Part shown: one piece after another, positions 48,607 through 56,897 of the stretch
Layout: the number at the start of each line of letters is the position of its first letter
Numbering within the stretch: the stretch's first letter is position 1
Assembly: GCF_030678915.1 (NCBI RefSeq)
Contig: NZ_JAUUTZ010000017.1
Span: 1 to 64,000, forward strand
DNA from: Paracoccus wurundjeri
GTDB lineage: Bacteria; Pseudomonadota; Alphaproteobacteria; Rhodobacterales; Rhodobacteraceae
Direction: 5' to 3'
DNA: 64,000 bases
Translations under genes and position numbers: made by a program
Notes under the pieces: model-generated
Database searches by the model: none
Told to the model about the DNA's origin: nothing
The model's input: the letters and a program-made list of their open reading frames with translations, nothing else

Positions 48607-49233
48607 TCAGTCGCGGAAATTACGGCTGTCCTTGACCTGATCCCACGCCCAGACAACCTCTGCCAGCCGATCCTCGTCCGAGCGGTCGCCGCCATTCATA
48701 TCTGGATGAAGATCCTTCACCAGTGACTTGTATTGCTTGCGAATTTCTCCGCGCGTCCAATGATCCTTCGCCTCAAGGATATCCAGCGCCTTACGCTCGG
48801 TCGGGGGCAGTTTCCGGCCGGTTTTCGCACGCGCTTCCGGCGAGGTTCCATTCGCCCCCAATATCTCGAGCGGGTCACTGACGCCATGCCGCGCCCAGGC
48901 CTGTTCCTTCCCGGCACGCCCGAAAGGCTTCGTGGGGCGATCCCATACGGTCGCATTGTCCAGAAATCTCTGGAATTCCTCTTCGCTCTGACCCTGAAAG
49001 TAGTTCCAGTTCTGGTTGTATTCACGCACATGCTCTTTGCAGAACCAGAAATAATCATCCAGGTTGCGCGGATTTTTCGGGGCACGGTATTTGCCCGGCT
49101 CGTTGCATCCCTCTTTCTCGCAAATGCGGGTCGAGGTTTCGAACGCGCCAGACATTCCACGCCGTCCTTTTGCGCGCCGCTTCTTGTCACGGGCGGCGGA
49201 AATATCAAATCCAAACGGGTCGTTACTGCTCAT
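48607..49233 (-). CDS. J-domain (DnaJ-like) protein
   Basis: A 208-residue co-chaperone-like protein. The J domain is at the C-terminus (~145-205), with helix II basic (RGEIRKQYKSLVKDLHPDMNGGDRS) and the essential HPD tripeptide intact. The N-terminal half has a C-x4-C...C-x2-H-like set (ICEKEGCNEPGKY and WFCKEHV) that could bind zinc. It should stimulate a DnaK-type ATPase. It is divergent from bolA, a pairing often seen in Rhodobacteraceae. Confidence 0.88.
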   Translation of the reverse strand: MSSNDPFGFDISAARDKKRRAKGRRGMSGAFETSTRICEKEGCNEPGKYRAPKNPRNLDDYFWFCKEHVREYNQNWNYFQGQSEEEFQRFLDNATVWDRPTKPFGRAGKEQAWARHGVSDPLEILGANGTSPEARAKTGRKLPPTERKALDILEAKDHWTRGEIRKQYKSLVKDLHPDMNGGDRSDEDRLAEVVWAWDQVKDSRNFRD

Positions 49234-49315
49234 GGTTCAGGGCACCTTTGCGACTCGGAGGCGGCAGTTTAGGCTATTTCACGCGACATGGAAGATCTTG
49301 ACGGAGAATATGAGT

Positions 49316-49567
49316 ATGATTGCGGATGAAATGCGCGAGAGGTTGGCCGTGCTGACCCCTTCGAAACTGGAAATTATCGACGAAAGCGAAGGTCATCGTG
49401 GCCACGCCGGATATCAAGAAGGCGGGCAAAGCCATTTCCGCATCCGAATGGCCAGTTCCTCTTTCGCAGGGCTCAGCAGATTGCAGAGACATCGGCTGAT
49501 TCACGACACGCTCGGCGATATAGTGCCACGGATCCATGCGCTTGCGCTTGAACTCGCGGAAAGCTGA
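49316..49567 (+). CDS. bolA: BolA family protein
   Basis: An 83-residue BolA-like protein with the class II-type KH fold: MIADEMRERLAVLTPSKLEIIDESEGH, the conserved SHFRIRMASSSFAGLSRLQRHRLIHDTLGD and a final helix. BolA proteins partner with monothiol glutaredoxins in Fe-S trafficking and also act as regulators. The ATG at 49316 has GGAG nine bases upstream; the ATG two codons earlier is too close to it. Reading frames extending further upstream are antisense to the J-domain gene. Confidence 0.9.
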   Translation: MIADEMRERLAVLTPSKLEIIDESEGHRGHAGYQEGGQSHFRIRMASSSFAGLSRLQRHRLIHDTLGDIVPRIHALALELAES

Positions 49568-49657
49568 ACCGTTAGCGCCCTCGGTCTTGCCCCTGCCCTG
49601 ACCGCCGCGTAGAAGCCGGTCAAATGAATATGAAACAGTAATTTGGAAGGGCCTTCC

Positions 49658-50623
49658 ATGAGCGGACGCACGGATTTCAACGATCGACTACTTTCGCTGG
49701 GGCTGGCGCGCGTCAGCGAGGCGGCAGCGCATGCCTCGGCCCGCCTGATCGGGCGTGGTGATGAAAAAGCCGCCGATCAGGCAGCGGTCAACGCCATGCG
49801 CGATCAGCTCAACATGCTGGACATCAAGGGGGTTGTCGTCATCGGCGAAGGCGAGCGTGACGAGGCTCCGATGCTGTATATCGGCGAAGAGGTCGGATCC
49901 GGAAAGGGCCCCGAAGTTGATATCGCACTTGATCCGCTTGAAGGGACGACCCTGACCGCGAAGGACATGCCGAACGCCCTGACCGTGATCGCCATGGCGC
50001 CACGCGGCACCCTGCTGCATGCGCCGGACGTCTATATGGACAAGCTGGCCATTGGACCGGGCTATCCGGAAAACGTGGTCAGCCTGGACATGTCCCCCGC
50101 CGAGCGGGTGCGGGCGCTGGCCAAGGCGCGGGGCTGCAAGGACAGCGATATCACTGTCTGCATTCTTGAACGCCCCCGGCATGAAGACATGATCGCCGCA
50201 GTGCGCGAAACCGGCGCGGCGATCCGTCTGATCACCGATGGCGATGTTGCGGGCGTGATCCATACCGCCGAAGCCGAACTGACCGGGATCGACATGTATA
50301 TGGGCAGCGGCGGCGCGCCGGAGGGCGTTCTGGCGGCATCGGCCCTGAAATGCATGGGCGGCCAGATGTGGGGCCGGCTGCTATTCCGCAACGATGACGA
50401 AAAAGGCCGGGCCCGCGGCGCGGGCATCACCGATCTGGATCGGATTTATTCGCGTGATGAACTGGTGACCGCGGACGTGATCTTTGCGGCAACCGGCGTC
50501 ACCAATGGCTCGATCGTGGCAGGCGTCAAGCGCGAACCGCATTATCTGCAAACCGAAACGATCCTGATGCGTTCCAAGACCGGATCGGTCCGGCGGATGA
50601 TCTATCGCAATCCGATCCGGTGA
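49658..50623 (+). CDS. glpX: Class II fructose-1,6-bisphosphatase
   Basis: A 321-residue GlpX-type fructose-1,6-bisphosphatase of gluconeogenesis. Metal and substrate residues are in VVVIGEGERDEAPMLYIGEEVG, VDIALDPLEGTTLTAKDMPNA, and LITDGDVAGVI; YMGSGGAPEGVLAASALKCMGG is the other strong family block. GGAAGG precedes the ATG at 49658; an in-frame TTG five codons upstream is less likely. In photosynthetic relatives the homologue also serves the Calvin cycle; no cbb genes are seen here. recJ follows on the same strand after a conserved intergenic motif. Confidence 0.95.
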   Translation: MSGRTDFNDRLLSLGLARVSEAAAHASARLIGRGDEKAADQAAVNAMRDQLNMLDIKGVVVIGEGERDEAPMLYIGEEVGSGKGPEVDIALDPLEGTTLTAKDMPNALTVIAMAPRGTLLHAPDVYMDKLAIGPGYPENVVSLDMSPAERVRALAKARGCKDSDITVCILERPRHEDMIAAVRETGAAIRLITDGDVAGVIHTAEAELTGIDMYMGSGGAPEGVLAASALKCMGGQMWGRLLFRNDDEKGRARGAGITDLDRIYSRDELVTADVIFAATGVTNGSIVAGVKREPHYLQTETILMRSKTGSVRRMIYRNPIR

Positions 50624-50662
50624 ATATGGGGGTTCTGCCCCCGCCGCGCCATGCGCGGCTCT

Positions 50663-50685
50663 CCCGGGATATTTTCATGAAGAAG
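50663..50685 (+). repeat. Intergenic motif, copy 1
   Basis: CCCGGGATATTTTCATGAAG followed by AAG. It matches 21 of 23 positions with 63761-63783. It lies between glpX and recJ, after small GGGGG/CCCCC and CGCG hairpins, and its end overlaps the recJ ribosome site. Confidence 0.7.
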
Positions 50686-50692
50686 GGAAGTC

Positions 50693-52429
50693 GTGGCGTT
50701 CCTGGGGGTTGAGAATTCGCTGACCGGACGAAGCTGGCTTGGCCCCGATATGGGTATCGAACGGCTGGCCGAAGGTCTGGCCCAGCGATGCTCTCTGCCG
50801 CTTTCGGTGGCGCGGGTTCTTGCAGATCGCGGGGTGGAGGCCGAACTGGCCGAAGGCTATCTGACGCCCCGGCTGCGCGACCTTCTGCCCGACCCGCTGA
50901 GCTTGCGGGACATGGAGAAAGCGGCCGGCAGGCTGGTCGCCGCGGCCACGACCGGCGAACGCGTCGCCATATTCGCCGATTACGATGTGGATGGTGGTTC
51001 TTCTGCCGCCCTGTTGCTGGACTGGCTGCACCAGCAAGGGCGGAATGCCACGCTTTATATCCCGGACCGTATCGATGAGGGCTACGGGCCGAACGCGCCG
51101 GCGATGGCGGAACTGGCGGGCGGGCATGACCTGATCATCTGCGTCGATTGCGGTACGCTGAGTCATGATGCCCTGGCGGCAGCGACGGGGGCCGATATCA
51201 TCGTACTGGACCACCATCTTGGCGGCGAAACCCTGCCCCCCGCGCTTGCCGTGGTCAATCCCAACCGGGCGGATGAGGATGGCGCGCTTGGCCATCTTTG
51301 CGCCGCGGGGGTGGTGTTTCTGACATTGGTGCAGGCTGGGCGCGTATTGCGGCGCATGGAACGGCCGGAGCCCGACCTGATGGCGATGCTGGATCTGGTC
51401 GGGTTGGCGACCGTGGCCGATGTCGCGCCGCTGATCGGCGTGAACCGGGCCTTCGTGCGTCAGGGTCTGGCGGTCATGGCGCGCAGGCAACGGCCGGGAC
51501 TGGTGGCACTGTCGGATGTGGCGCGGTTGGACGGGCCTCCGAACGCCTTTCACCTTGGGTTTCTGCTGGGGCCCCGGATCAATGCCGGCGGACGGGTCGG
51601 ACGTGCGGATCTGGGCGCGCTTTGCCTGTCCTCACGCGATCCTGCGGAAGCGGTCCGGCTGGCCGGTGAGCTTGACGGGCTGAACCGTGAACGCCGCGCG
51701 ATCGAGGCTGCGGTTCGCGATGAAGCATTGGCGCAGGTGGAAGCGCGCGGCGACAGCACTCTGTCATGGGCGGCGGGCGATGGCTGGCATCCGGGCGTGG
51801 TCGGCATTGTTGCGGCAAGGATCAAGGAAGCGACGGATTTGCCCTCGGTGGTCATCGGCATTGATGGCGATATCGGCAAGGGCTCTGCGCGATCTGTTCC
51901 CGGTGTCGATCTGGGCCGGGCGATACAACGGCTTGCCGGTGAAGGATTGCTGATCAAGGGCGGCGGGCATGAAATGGCCGCAGGGCTTACCGTGGCCCGG
52001 GAACATATCAATGCCGCGATGGCGCGACTGAGCGAATTGCTTGCCCGCGATATCGCCGGACGCAGCGGGTTGAGCGATCTGCGGATTTCAGGGCTGCTCG
52101 AAACCCCCGCCGCGACACCAGAGTTGTTTCATCAACTGGAAGCCGCCGGCCCGTTTGGGCAAGCCTCCCCCGCGCCCCGCTTCGCCTTTGCGCAACAATT
52201 GATCGACAGTGCCTCGACAATGGGCGACAGCCATCTGCGGCTTTCATTCCGCAGCCCCGGCGCCCCGGCACTCGAAGCCGTGGCGTGGGGTGCGATGAAC
52301 ACGCCTCTTGGCCCCGGATTGATCGGCGCGAAGGGGCGTCGCTTTCATCTGGCGGGCAGGCTGGAACTTTCGACTTGGGGCAACAGGACCCGGGTGCGGC
52401 TGCGGCTTGAGGATGCTGCCGAAGCCTGA
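50693..52429 (+). CDS. recJ: Single-stranded-DNA-specific exonuclease RecJ
   Basis: A 578-residue DHH-family 5'-3' ssDNA exonuclease for recombination and mismatch repair. Motif I is IFADYDVDGGSSAAL (~97), motif III carries DHHLGG, GPRINAGGRVGRADLG and GWHPGVVGIVAARIKE follow, and the DHHA1 domain ends with IKGGGHEMAAGLTV. A C-terminal OB-like part completes the protein. The start codon is GTG at 50693, set by GAAGGGAAG immediately upstream. It is convergent with ssb. Confidence 0.95.
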   Translation: MAFLGVENSLTGRSWLGPDMGIERLAEGLAQRCSLPLSVARVLADRGVEAELAEGYLTPRLRDLLPDPLSLRDMEKAAGRLVAAATTGERVAIFADYDVDGGSSAALLLDWLHQQGRNATLYIPDRIDEGYGPNAPAMAELAGGHDLIICVDCGTLSHDALAAATGADIIVLDHHLGGETLPPALAVVNPNRADEDGALGHLCAAGVVFLTLVQAGRVLRRMERPEPDLMAMLDLVGLATVADVAPLIGVNRAFVRQGLAVMARRQRPGLVALSDVARLDGPPNAFHLGFLLGPRINAGGRVGRADLGALCLSSRDPAEAVRLAGELDGLNRERRAIEAAVRDEALAQVEARGDSTLSWAAGDGWHPGVVGIVAARIKEATDLPSVVIGIDGDIGKGSARSVPGVDLGRAIQRLAGEGLLIKGGGHEMAAGLTVAREHINAAMARLSELLARDIAGRSGLSDLRISGLLETPAATPELFHQLEAAGPFGQASPAPRFAFAQQLIDSASTMGDSHLRLSFRSPGAPALEAVAWGAMNTPLGPGLIGAKGRRFHLAGRLELSTWGNRTRVRLRLEDAAEA

Positions 52430-52470
52430 GTCCTGTGCGGCGATGCGGGTATCTGTGTGAAAGGCAGCCC

Positions 52471-52959
52471 CTAGAACGGGATCTCATCGTCATAATCGCT
52501 GCGTCCGCCACCCGATGGAGCGCCGCCGCCGGATGAACCGCCATAGTTATCGGAGCCGCCCCCGCTATAGCCGCCACGGCTCCCACCACCTCCACCGCCA
52601 CCTTCACCGCGGCCATCCAGCATATGCAATTCGCTGCGGAATGGGCGCAAGGTGACTTCGGTCGAATAGCGATCCTGCCCGTTCTGATCCTGCCATTTGC
52701 GGGTCTCGAGCTGACCTTCGACATAGACCTTGCTGCCCTTGCGCAAATATTGTTCTGCCACCCGGGCCAACGGCTCGGAATAAATGGCGACGGAATGCCA
52801 CTGGGTCCGTTCCTGCCGTTCACCGCTATTGCGATCCTTCCACTGCTCGGAGGTCGCTATCCGCAGGTTGACCACCTTGCCACCATTCTGAAAGGTCCGG
52901 ACCTCGGGATCCTGTCCCAGATTTCCGACCAGAATGACCTTATTGACGCTACCTGCCAT
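52471..52959 (-). CDS. ssb: Single-stranded DNA-binding protein
   Basis: A 162-residue SSB. The OB fold spans ~1-112 ([17 protein letters not shown], with [17 protein letters not shown] and the aromatic base-stacking residues), followed by a flexible glycine/serine-rich linker including a run of seven glycines, and the acidic tip DYDDEIPF that recruits repair and replication partners. It is convergent with recJ, whose product it stimulates. GGAGAG precedes the ATG. Confidence 0.96.
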   Translation of the reverse strand: MAGSVNKVILVGNLGQDPEVRTFQNGGKVVNLRIATSEQWKDRNSGERQERTQWHSVAIYSEPLARVAEQYLRKGSKVYVEGQLETRKWQDQNGQDRYSTEVTLRPFRSELHMLDGRGEGGGGGGGSRGGYSGGGSDNYGGSSGGGAPSGGGRSDYDDEIPF

Positions 52960-53149
52960 GGTGGGCTCTCCGCTGTTTCCGTGTGTTTCGCCGGTCTATC
53001 CCAGCGGCAACCCGGCGTGCAAGCAAATCACACTGCCTTGCGCTTTTTCTCCGGTTCCATACGCAACCGGCGATAAGCTGATTTCCGCTGTCGCTTGCAT
53101 AAGCATTATTCACAAGAAAGGCCTTGCTGGCGATAAGAGAAATTTGCTG

Positions 53150-53155
53150 TATAGT
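53150..53155 (+). promoter_or_regulatory. -10 box of the lytic transglycosylase gene
   Basis: TATAGT (53150-53155) is a good -10 element 39 bases before the start codon. No strong -35 lies at 16-18 bp. The rest of the 234-bp gap from ssb shows no gene. Confidence 0.4.
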
Positions 53156-53193
53156 GCAACAAAATAATATCCGGTTAACGAGGGACGGATAAT

Positions 53194-53817
53194 ATGAAGG
53201 TCACCACTGCGATCAAGGCCATGATCGGCGCAGTATTGCTTGCCGGAACCGGACTTCCCGCCGCGGCTGAGGGATTGCGCCTTTCGGGAAGCTCGTCGAA
53301 ATCGCGGGCGGATCAGTTTGCCCGGCAAACCCGGCTGATGGATTCGCGGCTGGCGTCGCAATATCAGCAATCCGCGAGGCTGCGCCCCGGAGATGGCGAC
53401 AGCAGCATCATCGAACTTGGCCTTTCCACGAATATTCCCGCCTATCAGGGCAGGAAAAGCGAATATACACCGCATGCCCGTGCTGCCGCCCGGCGCTATG
53501 GCATTCCAGAGGATCTGTTCCTGCGCCTGGTTCAGCAGGAATCCGGCTGGAATCCGGCGGCCAGATCACACAAGGGCGCAACCGGGCTGGCCCAGCTTAT
53601 GCCGGGTACGGCGGCCAGATTGGGGGTTAATCCCCATGATCCGGTGGAAAACCTCAATGGCGGCGCGCGTTACCTGCGCATGATGTATAACCAGTTCGGC
53701 AACTGGCGGCTTGCATTGGCAGCCTATAATGCCGGTCCGGCGGCAGTTTCCAAATATGGCGGCATCCCGCCCTACCGCGAAACCCGCAACTATGTCCGCG
53801 TCATCGCCGGAAGCTGA
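53194..53817 (+). CDS. Secreted lytic transglycosylase (SLT domain)
   Basis: A 207-residue periplasmic murein lyase. A signal peptide (cleaved near PAAA-EG, residue ~25) and a low-complexity serine/arginine segment precede the SLT domain (~92-205). The catalytic glutamate is E116 in [15 protein letters not shown], followed by [19 protein letters not shown] and [21 protein letters not shown]. Such enzymes cleave peptidoglycan with 1,6-anhydro product formation. GAGGGACGG precedes the ATG. Downstream is a c-di-GMP gene on the same strand; there is no evident partner secretion system. Confidence 0.92.
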   Translation: MKVTTAIKAMIGAVLLAGTGLPAAAEGLRLSGSSSKSRADQFARQTRLMDSRLASQYQQSARLRPGDGDSSIIELGLSTNIPAYQGRKSEYTPHARAAARRYGIPEDLFLRLVQQESGWNPAARSHKGATGLAQLMPGTAARLGVNPHDPVENLNGGARYLRMMYNQFGNWRLALAAYNAGPAAVSKYGGIPPYRETRNYVRVIAGS

Positions 53818-54007
53818 TCGCTTCTGGCGGGGCTCGGCCCGCTTCCTGCATATGATCCGCGATTCCGCTACCCATCAATGGGCAAGTCGGTCGATATTGT
53901 CTCAAATGCCTTATATCCGGCATTGAGCGGCAAGGCTTTATTAACTTCTGCTGGTCATGATCCCGGCAATCACCGTTCTTATCGCCCATCATCGAGAGTT
54001 GCCGTTC

Positions 54008-55774
54008 ATGACCATGCAAGCCACAGGTTTCGATGAAACGAAGATATTTCCTCTTCAGAAGGAAGATCCGAACAATCGGCTTTATCGAATGATCGACAAT
54101 ATCCCACTTGCCGTCATGACCGTCGATCCTGTCACCTATAAAATTGATTATGTAAACAAAACTTCAAAAGAACTTGTTCGCAGCATCGAACATCTTCTGC
54201 CGATCAAGACCGATGATCTGGTTGGTTCATCGATCGATGTCTTTCATGAAAATCCCGAAAGGCAGCGGCAAATCCTGCGCGACCCGGCAAACCTTCCATT
54301 CAATGCCCGGATTTCACTCGGACCAGAATTGCTGGATCTCAAGATCTCCGCGATCACGGCGGATGACGGCAGTTTCCTTGGACCAATGCTCACCTGGGCC
54401 ATCGTAACCCAAAAGGTCGCCGCTAAAGAAAAAATCCGACAGCTTGCCCATTACGATACGCTGACTGGCCTTGCGAACCGGACCACCTTCAACGAACGGC
54501 TGAAAGAGCGGCTGAATGCGTCGGATGATGGGCCGGGCCTGCTTTATATCGACCTGGATGGCTTCAAACTGGTCAACGATACCAGAGGGCATAATATCGG
54601 TGATGAACTCTTGAAATGCGTAGCGGAAAAACTTCGCAATCTAGGTGAGGATGAAGACATCACCATCGGACGGTTGGGCGGCGATGAATTCGCAATACTA
54701 GTCCCGTATAACGATCCGGCAAGGATGGAGGCATTCGCCAGTCGCGTCATTGCCGAACTTTCTTCTCCGCGCAGTATCGAATATCACCGGAAGATACATA
54801 TAAGCGCTTCAATAGGGATTGCCTACGCGCCGGCACATGGCACAACCGGCGAAGAGTTGCAGAAAAATGCGGATATTGCGCTGTATGCTGCGAAAAAGGC
54901 CGGAAAACGGTGCTATCGCATGTTCTCGGAAAAGATGCGGATCGACATGTACGAGCGCCTACGCCTGCAAGAGCGGTTAAGTAGTGCTCTGCGGGATAAT
55001 CGTAATATTTTTTTGTATTATCAGCCAATTATCGATGTAAAAACCGGACAAACCATGGGACGAGAGGCCCTGATCCGCTGGTATCAGCCGGATCGAGGTT
55101 GGGTATCCCCGACAGATTTCATTCCGGTTGCCGAGAACAGCGATCTGATCGATCGGCTGGGTGAATTTGTCCTGACGAAAGCCTGTTGCGACGCGGCCGA
55201 CTGGGATGATGGCCTCCCGGTCGCCGTGAATGTTTCCGCCGCACAGCTTGGCCGTGACACGCTTACATCCATGGTTCGGGCAGCCCTGGCCAAATCTGGC
55301 CTGTCTCATGACCGGCTGGAGATCGAAGTGACCGAAACGGCGGTACTCAACAACGAAGCCGGTGCAATCAGGGATTTGCTGCAGATCCGGGATCTGGGCG
55401 TACGGGTCGCCCTGGATGATTTCGGGACCGGGTTCTCATCATTGACGCATCTGCTGTCTTTTCCCTTCGACAAGATCAAGATTGATGGCAGCTTCGTACA
55501 GGATGCCGTGCAGCGCAAGAAAGCCGCCGCGATCGTCGGTGCCATCGCGGGCCTCGGCGCAAGGCTGGGCGTCACCACTGTTGCGGAGGGGGTCGAAACC
55601 CAGGATCAGTTGCGTCTTGTCGTCAGGGAAGGCTGCAAGGCGATTCAGGGTTTCCATACGGGACGGCCTGCGCCGATGGCCAATGATGCGCATGTGATCG
55701 CAGCATTGACGGGTAAAACGCCCGCATCGATCATAACCGATATCAAAGGGCCGTCCAGCCTCCATCCACACTGA
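54008..55774 (+). CDS. PAS-GGDEF-EAL cyclic-di-GMP protein
   Basis: A 588-residue soluble signalling protein. A PAS domain (~25-135) resembles the type found in alphaproteobacterial chemoreceptors (IDNIPLAVMTVDPVTYKIDYVN, LLDLKISAITADDGSFLGPML). The GGDEF domain has an intact RLGGDEF site (224-228) but no RxxD inhibitory site five residues before it. The EAL domain has EALIRW (E353), NVSAAQL, ETAVLNNE, DDFGTGFSS, KIDGSFV and AEGVET, so all catalytic positions appear intact. It could both make and break c-di-GMP, switched by PAS. The start at 54008 is preferred; one at 53957 lacks a ribosome site. Its 3' end overlaps the opposite-strand dehydrogenase by 32 bp. Confidence 0.9.
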   Translation: MTMQATGFDETKIFPLQKEDPNNRLYRMIDNIPLAVMTVDPVTYKIDYVNKTSKELVRSIEHLLPIKTDDLVGSSIDVFHENPERQRQILRDPANLPFNARISLGPELLDLKISAITADDGSFLGPMLTWAIVTQKVAAKEKIRQLAHYDTLTGLANRTTFNERLKERLNASDDGPGLLYIDLDGFKLVNDTRGHNIGDELLKCVAEKLRNLGEDEDITIGRLGGDEFAILVPYNDPARMEAFASRVIAELSSPRSIEYHRKIHISASIGIAYAPAHGTTGEELQKNADIALYAAKKAGKRCYRMFSEKMRIDMYERLRLQERLSSALRDNRNIFLYYQPIIDVKTGQTMGREALIRWYQPDRGWVSPTDFIPVAENSDLIDRLGEFVLTKACCDAADWDDGLPVAVNVSAAQLGRDTLTSMVRAALAKSGLSHDRLEIEVTETAVLNNEAGAIRDLLQIRDLGVRVALDDFGTGFSSLTHLLSFPFDKIKIDGSFVQDAVQRKKAAAIVGAIAGLGARLGVTTVAEGVETQDQLRLVVREGCKAIQGFHTGRPAPMANDAHVIAALTGKTPASIITDIKGPSSLHPH

Positions 55775-56525
55775 TCGAGGTGCCGGTAATTTGCGCCGCC
55801 GCATCGCTGCAAAGAAAAACCGCCGTATCCCCGAGTTCTTCAACCGTCACGAATTCTTTCGAGGGTTGACGCTCCAGCATGACCTTCGTGATCACGTCCT
55901 CGCGGCTCATGTCATATTCCTTCATCGTGTCGGGAATCTGCGCCTCGACAAGCGGCGTCAGGACATAGCCGGGGCAGATCGCATTGCAGGTGATATTTTC
56001 CCGGGCGGTTTCCAGCCCTGTCACCTTGGTCAGACCGATCACCCCATGTTTGGCCGCGACATAGGCGGATTTGAACGGGCTGGCGGTCAGGCCATGCGCC
56101 GAGGCGATATTCACGATCCTGCCCCAGCCCGCCTTGCGCATCATCGGCAGGGCCGCAGCCGTCGTATGGAAGGACGAGCTCATATTGATCGCAATGATCG
56201 CATCCCATTTCTCGACCGGGAATTCGGGAATTGGCGCGACATGCTGAATACCGGCATTATTGATCAGAATATCGCAGGTCCCGGCCTGCTCTATCAATGC
56301 CCGGCATTCGTCACCCTTCGACATATCGGCCTTGATATAGCGCACAGTGACGCCATGTTCGCGGGCCATTTCCTCGGCAAGGGCATGATCTTCATCCCGA
56401 TCGGTAAAACTGTTCAGAACCATATCGGCACCCGCTCGCGCCAATCGATGCGCCACGCCCAGCCCGATACCCGAATTGGATCCCGTCACAATCGCGGTCT
56501 TGCCTGTCAGAAATTTCTCAAACAT
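55743..56525 (-). CDS. bdhA: D-3-hydroxybutyrate dehydrogenase
   Basis: A 260-residue short-chain dehydrogenase interconverting 3-hydroxybutyrate and acetoacetate with NAD+, in polyhydroxybutyrate breakdown. It has the cofactor motif IVTGSNSGIGLGVA, ILINNAGIQHVAP, catalytic serine in NIASAHGLTAS and YVAAK, and the family-specific CNAICPGYVLTPLVEAQIPD followed by a lid containing MLERQPSKEFVTVEELG. GAGGATTT precedes the ATG. It is convergent with, and overlaps by 32 bp, the PAS-GGDEF-EAL gene. No phb genes lie in the window. Confidence 0.93.
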   Translation of the reverse strand: MFEKFLTGKTAIVTGSNSGIGLGVAHRLARAGADMVLNSFTDRDEDHALAEEMAREHGVTVRYIKADMSKGDECRALIEQAGTCDILINNAGIQHVAPIPEFPVEKWDAIIAINMSSSFHTTAAALPMMRKAGWGRIVNIASAHGLTASPFKSAYVAAKHGVIGLTKVTGLETARENITCNAICPGYVLTPLVEAQIPDTMKEYDMSREDVITKVMLERQPSKEFVTVEELGDTAVFLCSDAAAQITGTSISVDGGWTAL

Positions 56526-56704
56526 CGAAATCCTCGAACTTGTGTTTTACCCGACTCGAGCTTAGCCCTTTCGCTCCGAGCCTGCAGCCCGAAAAATCGG
56601 ACCCCGCCAGCCGGCCGGATCACCAAGGATCACGATCAATTGCATTGCCGCAAAAAGCCGGAACCCGTTAACCGGCTGGCAGTTCGGTTGAATGAAAAAC
56701 CAAT

Positions 56705-56778
56705 AAAAAAAGCGCCCGCACAAGGCGGGCGCAAGTCATGAGGCAGGTTTCATACAGGCAAGAAACCTATCGAGCAGT
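56705..56778 (-). ncRNA. Candidate small RNA (~74 nt)
   Basis: On the minus strand, a good promoter (TTGGAC-17 bp-TATAAA) is followed by ~74 nt without a credible reading frame. These contain a hairpin (AGGTTTC/GAAACCT, loop TTGCCTGTAT, 56745-56768) and end in a perfect 8-bp GC stem (GCGCCCGC/GCGGGCGC, 56712-56732) with seven Ts (56705-56711). No minus-strand gene lies upstream that would need this terminator: bdhA starts downstream of it and the next gene to the right is on the plus strand. I do not recognise a known family. Confidence 0.65.
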
Positions 56779-56784
56779 GAGTTA

Positions 56785-56813
56785 TTTATACGCGAGTCGG
56801 CGTCCGAGTCCAA
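56785..56813 (-). promoter_or_regulatory. Promoter of the candidate small RNA
   Basis: TTGGAC (56808-56813 on the minus strand), exactly 17 bp, then TATAAA (56785-56790). This is one of the best sigma-70-type promoters seen in the window. Start is expected near 56778. Confidence 0.65.
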
Positions 56814-56897
56814 CACAGAAGTTTTCACTGGCATTGACGCGCCGGGAACGAGGTTGTTGAAATCGCGACCAAAGCAAGAATGACAAGGCGAGCGGCA

